Assembly: GCA_029204225.1 (NCBI GenBank)
Contig: CM055099.1
Coordinates: forward strand, 45,452,040-45,516,039
Source: Diphasiastrum complanatum
Taxonomy: Eukaryota > Streptophyta > Lycopodiopsida > Lycopodiales > Lycopodiaceae
Reading direction: 5' to 3'
DNA: 64,000 bases
A model generated the notes under the pieces. The model searched no databases and was not told where the DNA came from. It saw only the letters and a program-made list of their open reading frames with translations. This document shows, one piece after another, positions 60,457-64,000 of the stretch. Positions within the stretch are counted from its first letter, which is position 1; each line of letters begins with the position of its first letter. The position numbers and the translations under genes were made by a program.

Positions 60457-60927
60457 TGTGAGATTCTGTTAGGATCTAGTGCAGTATGCAGATCACATCA
60501 CACATTCACCATAGCCACTCCTCACAAGCTCTCAAGATGGCACAACAAAAGTTAATAGATAACAAAGAAACACTGTACATATAGAGTATTCACAAACTGC
60601 ATGAAAAGGTAGGTGTCCTAAAATTGGCCTACCACCTGTCAAACTAAGGTCGGGCCCAATATGGCCAAATTCGACTGACAAACTTGGGACATGCCCCCAA
60701 TTATAGCAAGTACTGTAAAATAACTCTGTACAGGCTAATTCTTCCTATGTGTGGGCTACCCGGCTAACCCAAGTAGCCGTCTACGGGATCAGTGCCCAAT
60801 CAATATATCCTAACGGGTCACGTCCCGATCACAACCATATACAGTAAACCAAATAAACTGTACACTAATTACATCATCACATTTAGAGCTTATACTAATG
60901 AATCATAACACAAGCTGATTTCTAACT
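60457..60927 (-). repeat. LARD-like element 5' LTR
   Basis: Plus strand TGTGAGATTCTGTTAGGATC ... GATTTCTAACT, the counterpart of 55371-55839. Confidence 0.85.
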
Positions 60928-60957
60928 AGATGAATACTCTTTATCCATAGCTTATTT

Positions 60958-61310
60958 TCAAAGATCAAAATCGGGCTGACCAAGTGCGTCTTCGACAGTC
61001 ATCGGGGACGTCGTCGGCTTCCGAACAAAGTAAGCTGTAGACTCGTTGATATACTTGATAGGTGGTGTGCTAACTCTTGTCAATCTTCTAGGTAATGGAA
61101 GTTGATCATTTCCATCATGTTGTATTTGCTGAATTGCAACATCATCATCTTCGGATTCATTGCTGATAAGTTGATTGTCGGAACTAGATGAGCTTGGACC
61201 TTCTATAGGAATAGTCGGTTGAGGACCGGCTTCCAACACTTGAGCGGCTGCCTTTTCGTAATCTTTGATGATTGCTTTTGCCTTTGCCAACTCAGTGGTT
61301 GTCATACATT
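60958..61310 (-). pseudogene. Ty1/copia integrase-RT linker fragment
   Basis: A 115-codon minus-strand frame is acidic and Ser-rich, then reads LPRRLTRVSTPPIKYINES and PTTSPMTVEDALGQPDFD. This is the basic (R)RSTR-x-PP-x-(K/R)Y motif and the P-x-T-x-x-x-AL segment that lie between integrase and RT in copia polyproteins. It stops just short of the RT start, about 30 bp from the LARD-like LTR. No RT sequence is found on the other side of that element. Confidence 0.5.
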
Positions 61311-64000
61311 TGGATTTACCAAATTTTTATTAAAATCCTACCAATGAAATGTGGTAGGTTTCAACTTTCTGAACAGGTATCTAATTTCATCGGTGTAACT
61401 AGATGATCAGGCACTTGTGTTTGTAAATAAGATCGCATATAAGGATGGTCGCATCCAATTTATCTTGATGACGTTCATGTTCCAACTCAGCCATGTCCAA
61501 TTGACCACCCAAACAACAAGACCTGTTGTTTAGCGTCTTTGATCGCTTTGTCCACTTGATCTTGCAACTGTTGTCAATGAATTCTGAAGAGTCACCACAT
61601 ATATCTTTGAGGCGCTCAGCAGTTTGTGTGGCTTTCTTCAGGTCAGATTATATTTTGCCTCATGTTGCTTGGCAATCTTGAGCTCGTGATCAATTGAATA
61701 ACCTTCTGACTATCAAGATATTCTCGATAGCTAGCTCTGATATGCATTTCTGTCCATGTCTTTCTTTTTCATCGAGCCTATGGTCTGGATCACTCGTGCA
61801 AGGTTTGGAGCAGCAACAGCAGGAGCAACACTTGTGAGGATTGTGTTGGTTTGGGCTCTGGTGTCTGGTCGGTTCTTCTTCTCAAAACTGTCAAGTTTGA
61901 GTTGAGCATTTGAGCTAGAGCTTGATTTGCCAACAATGGAATAATGACATGAACGCATGATCATATAATCATAGAAAACCTCTCATATATAGAAAGCCTT
62001 TTCTACATGAGCTTGATGAGAATGATCCAAACATTACAAGTGTTAGGAGTTTTTCGGACGAGGGTGTTGGTTCCATCAGAAATCCCTAAAAGGAGAAGGG
62101 ACCACAATGCCTTACGGTAGGGACGAGGATAGCCGCTTCCAACCCTGGTGGCTCGTTTCGATCGCTCCCTGCTCTCCAGCCAATGGAAGCTTTCCAGAGC
62201 TTCCAGAAGTATGGTAGAAAGAGGGTAGGTTCTGCTTTAGTCAACTTGGTCTTGGCCCCAGTACTACGGTCATCCTCTCACACTTACTAATCGAGACTGA
62301 TTCTCTAGAGCAATACAAAAAACTATGACATCCCCGCGTCCTTGCAAGAATCCACTATTGGTAGGATGCAGGGCTCTGGTGCTCTAAGGATTTCATTCCA
62401 ACCGCTCTATCACGAGCATGGATATAATGCTCTGGCGGTGGTATATCTTCAGCCCTAGCAAGATAGTAATGGTTAGATGCGAAATATCGATTGTATGACA
62501 TGTTAGGTCCTAGAGAGAGATTGGGACGCATCCCCTGCCATTGTGGTGTTCAGACCATACACGAATTTTAAGGACACTAATTATAAAAAGAAATTTCGAC
62601 CTTCAGAAATATGACTACCTAAAGGGTCAGGTGGCATCTTAGACCTGCTAGACCTGAGTTCTTCTTTCGAACCTCTAAATTGTTCTCATCTCTAACGGTG
62701 AACTTGTGGCGGTGCAACCACATAGGTCTACTGTGTACCTAGGATATTTCTCCTAAGTCATATCCCCTGGATCTCGATTAGTACTATGTCTGATCCAGGC
62801 AACAGCATCGCTGGTTCTCTAAGTAGAAGGGGCTGGGCTCTATCTGCGTACGTGACAGAGGTGGCTTCTGTCAGATGCCAAAATATGTCTTCTATGAGTA
62901 CATATGCTTCAAAGTAGTTGCTACTCCCCACAATGTTGTGTTCTACGTACATGTGTCTCCTAGGCATAGATATTGGTAGAGTTCTGCGGTGAAAAATTAG
63001 TAGCATGGAGGTCCTCTCTGCCTCAATTGACAAGATGTCACTACGCGTAGGTTGGAACTGACCCTCTTCTCCCATCATACAGGATCCAACTCATTGTTTC
63101 TATTATCTCAATTCTAGACCCCTCCTTTGACATTAGGTATAGTGTTCCTGCTAAAAGTCCCTAGGACCTGTTAAGGGTAAATCCATTGAAATTGTTTAGT
63201 TTTTATTGGACACCCTAAACATTGTTTTTCTAAGTGGGGTAGTCAAGTGAAATGTGGTGAGTACATTACGCGTGCCTCCCTGTTCACTGGACAGTAGCGT
63301 TTCCCAAATTTCGGTCCTGGGTATATTCGCTAGACAGTACCAAAAATGGTGTACTTACTTTGCGACTTAACCGTGACAGCGTATTTCAGCTCTTTCCGGC
63401 GGACTCCCCCGCTCTGGTGTTTCATAGAGGCAGGCCTAGTTAACAATTTCATAATAGAGTCACAAAACGATTTCAACTTGGAACTTCAAATAGCGTACTA
63501 ACGGATATTTTAGCACAGAGTGACTAGTGCTAGAAATCACGTAGTATCAAGCGATTGCTTATGTCCTATCCACAGGAAAATGAATTTCATTATGAGGTGA
63601 AAACAACATTCAAGATTTGGTGATTCTAGTAATTTCATGCAGCGAGGAAGCATTTGTCAACCGCTCTAACAATCCTTACGTTTGTTAATTTCCAGATAAT
63701 ACGACATAAGCAAGTAAGGACCTCCAACCTTAAACCACCGTATGGTGACGTGACTTACTTGCTAGTCTAAACCCAACATAACATGCTTACGGAATTTTGG
63801 TACACCAAGTCATCTTATGTTCACTAGCATTGCAGGCATTGTATTCGTAGAATTGCTATTAAGTCCCTTCACTATGTAACACAGGATTGCGGATCCATAC
63901 ATATCCACTCTATCACGGAATGGTGTGGAACCACAAAAAAAAACCGATTAACTAATAACCAGTATGCATATGAAACATCATACCATATAACAGTATTGAG
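61311..64000. other. Unassigned terminal region
   Basis: No gene can be assigned. Minus-strand frames at 61731-61964 (77 codons, Ser/Lys-rich) and 62758-63078 (106 codons, MMGEEGQFQPTRSDILSIEA) have no recognised domain. The minus strand at 61500-61640 reads AERLKDICGDSSEFIDNS, possibly a helical coding remnant. Confidence 0.3.

Larger units (their letters stand above)
55371..60927 (-). mobile_element. LARD-like non-autonomous LTR element
   Basis: Related LTRs of 469 and 471 bp in direct orientation bound a 4.6-kb interior. On the minus strand a primer-binding site (TGGTATCAAAGCA) sits beside the 5' LTR and a purine tract (TTAAGGGAGAG) before the 3' LTR. The interior has no gag, protease, integrase, RT or RNase H motif in any frame inspected, which is the definition of a large retrotransposon derivative. 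The plus strand of 57200-57650 and nearby is strongly C-rich and G-poor. LTRs differ at well over 10% of positions with indels. No target duplication is visible (TATCA left, AGATG right). Confidence 0.75.

Overview
The window is nuclear DNA of a land plant with a large, repeat-rich genome. Two cellular loci show this: an intact CRINKLY4/ACR4-type receptor kinase (47701-50358, +), a family restricted to plants, and the last exon of a plant-type mitochondrial NAD-dependent isocitrate dehydrogenase (17207-17481, +). Nearly everything else is retrotransposon sequence of several ages, simple repeats or unassigned AT-rich DNA. The species cannot be named from this sequence. The element density and the isolated terminal exon fit a big genome such as a fern or gymnosperm, but that is inference.

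Layout. 1-4643: 5' half of a Ty3/gypsy element on the minus strand (Gypsy A), running out of the window inside integrase. 4720-5151: a plus-strand gypsy protease remnant. 5700-15435: a complete nest, in which a minus-strand chromodomain gypsy (Gypsy B, 525-bp LTRs) is split inside its integrase by a plus-strand Ty1/copia element (Copia 1, 6810-11772) with a perfect CTTGA target duplication. 15436-23120: the IDH exon, two long dinucleotide tracts and worn gypsy and copia scraps. 23125-29209: a second copia element (Copia 2) with unusual AG...GT LTR ends and a GATAG target duplication. 29215-35660: the least familiar part. It is a decayed multi-ORF region with a reverse-transcriptase-like domain resembling Penelope-like/TERT-type enzymes rather than LTR-element RT, bracketed by related ~250-bp repeats, the right-hand one tandemly duplicated with its microsatellite tail.

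35675-45050: a dispersed repeat, a third gypsy element on the minus strand (Gypsy C: RT-RNase H-integrase followed by a ~3-kb extra coding region in the env-like position), then a copia LTR with an RNase H tail. 45401-47700: a 201-bp tandem duplication and a G-rich minisatellite lead into the receptor kinase leader, which carries a 57-codon upstream ORF whose stop overlaps the kinase start as ATGA. 50359-55370: intergenic DNA with small repeat clusters and a hairpin. 55371-60927: an LTR pair with primer-binding site and polypurine tract but a 4.6-kb interior without recognisable gag or pol, i.e. a LARD-like non-autonomous element. 60958-64000: a copia linker fragment, then unassigned sequence.

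The only gene judged intact is the CR4-like kinase. All retroelement reading frames carry stops, frameshifts or deletions, so the elements here look non-autonomous. By eye the LTR pairs rank in age as Copia 1 (about 1% divergence), then Gypsy B and Copia 2 (about 4%), then the LARD-like element (over 10%). This agrees with Copia 1 having jumped into Gypsy B.
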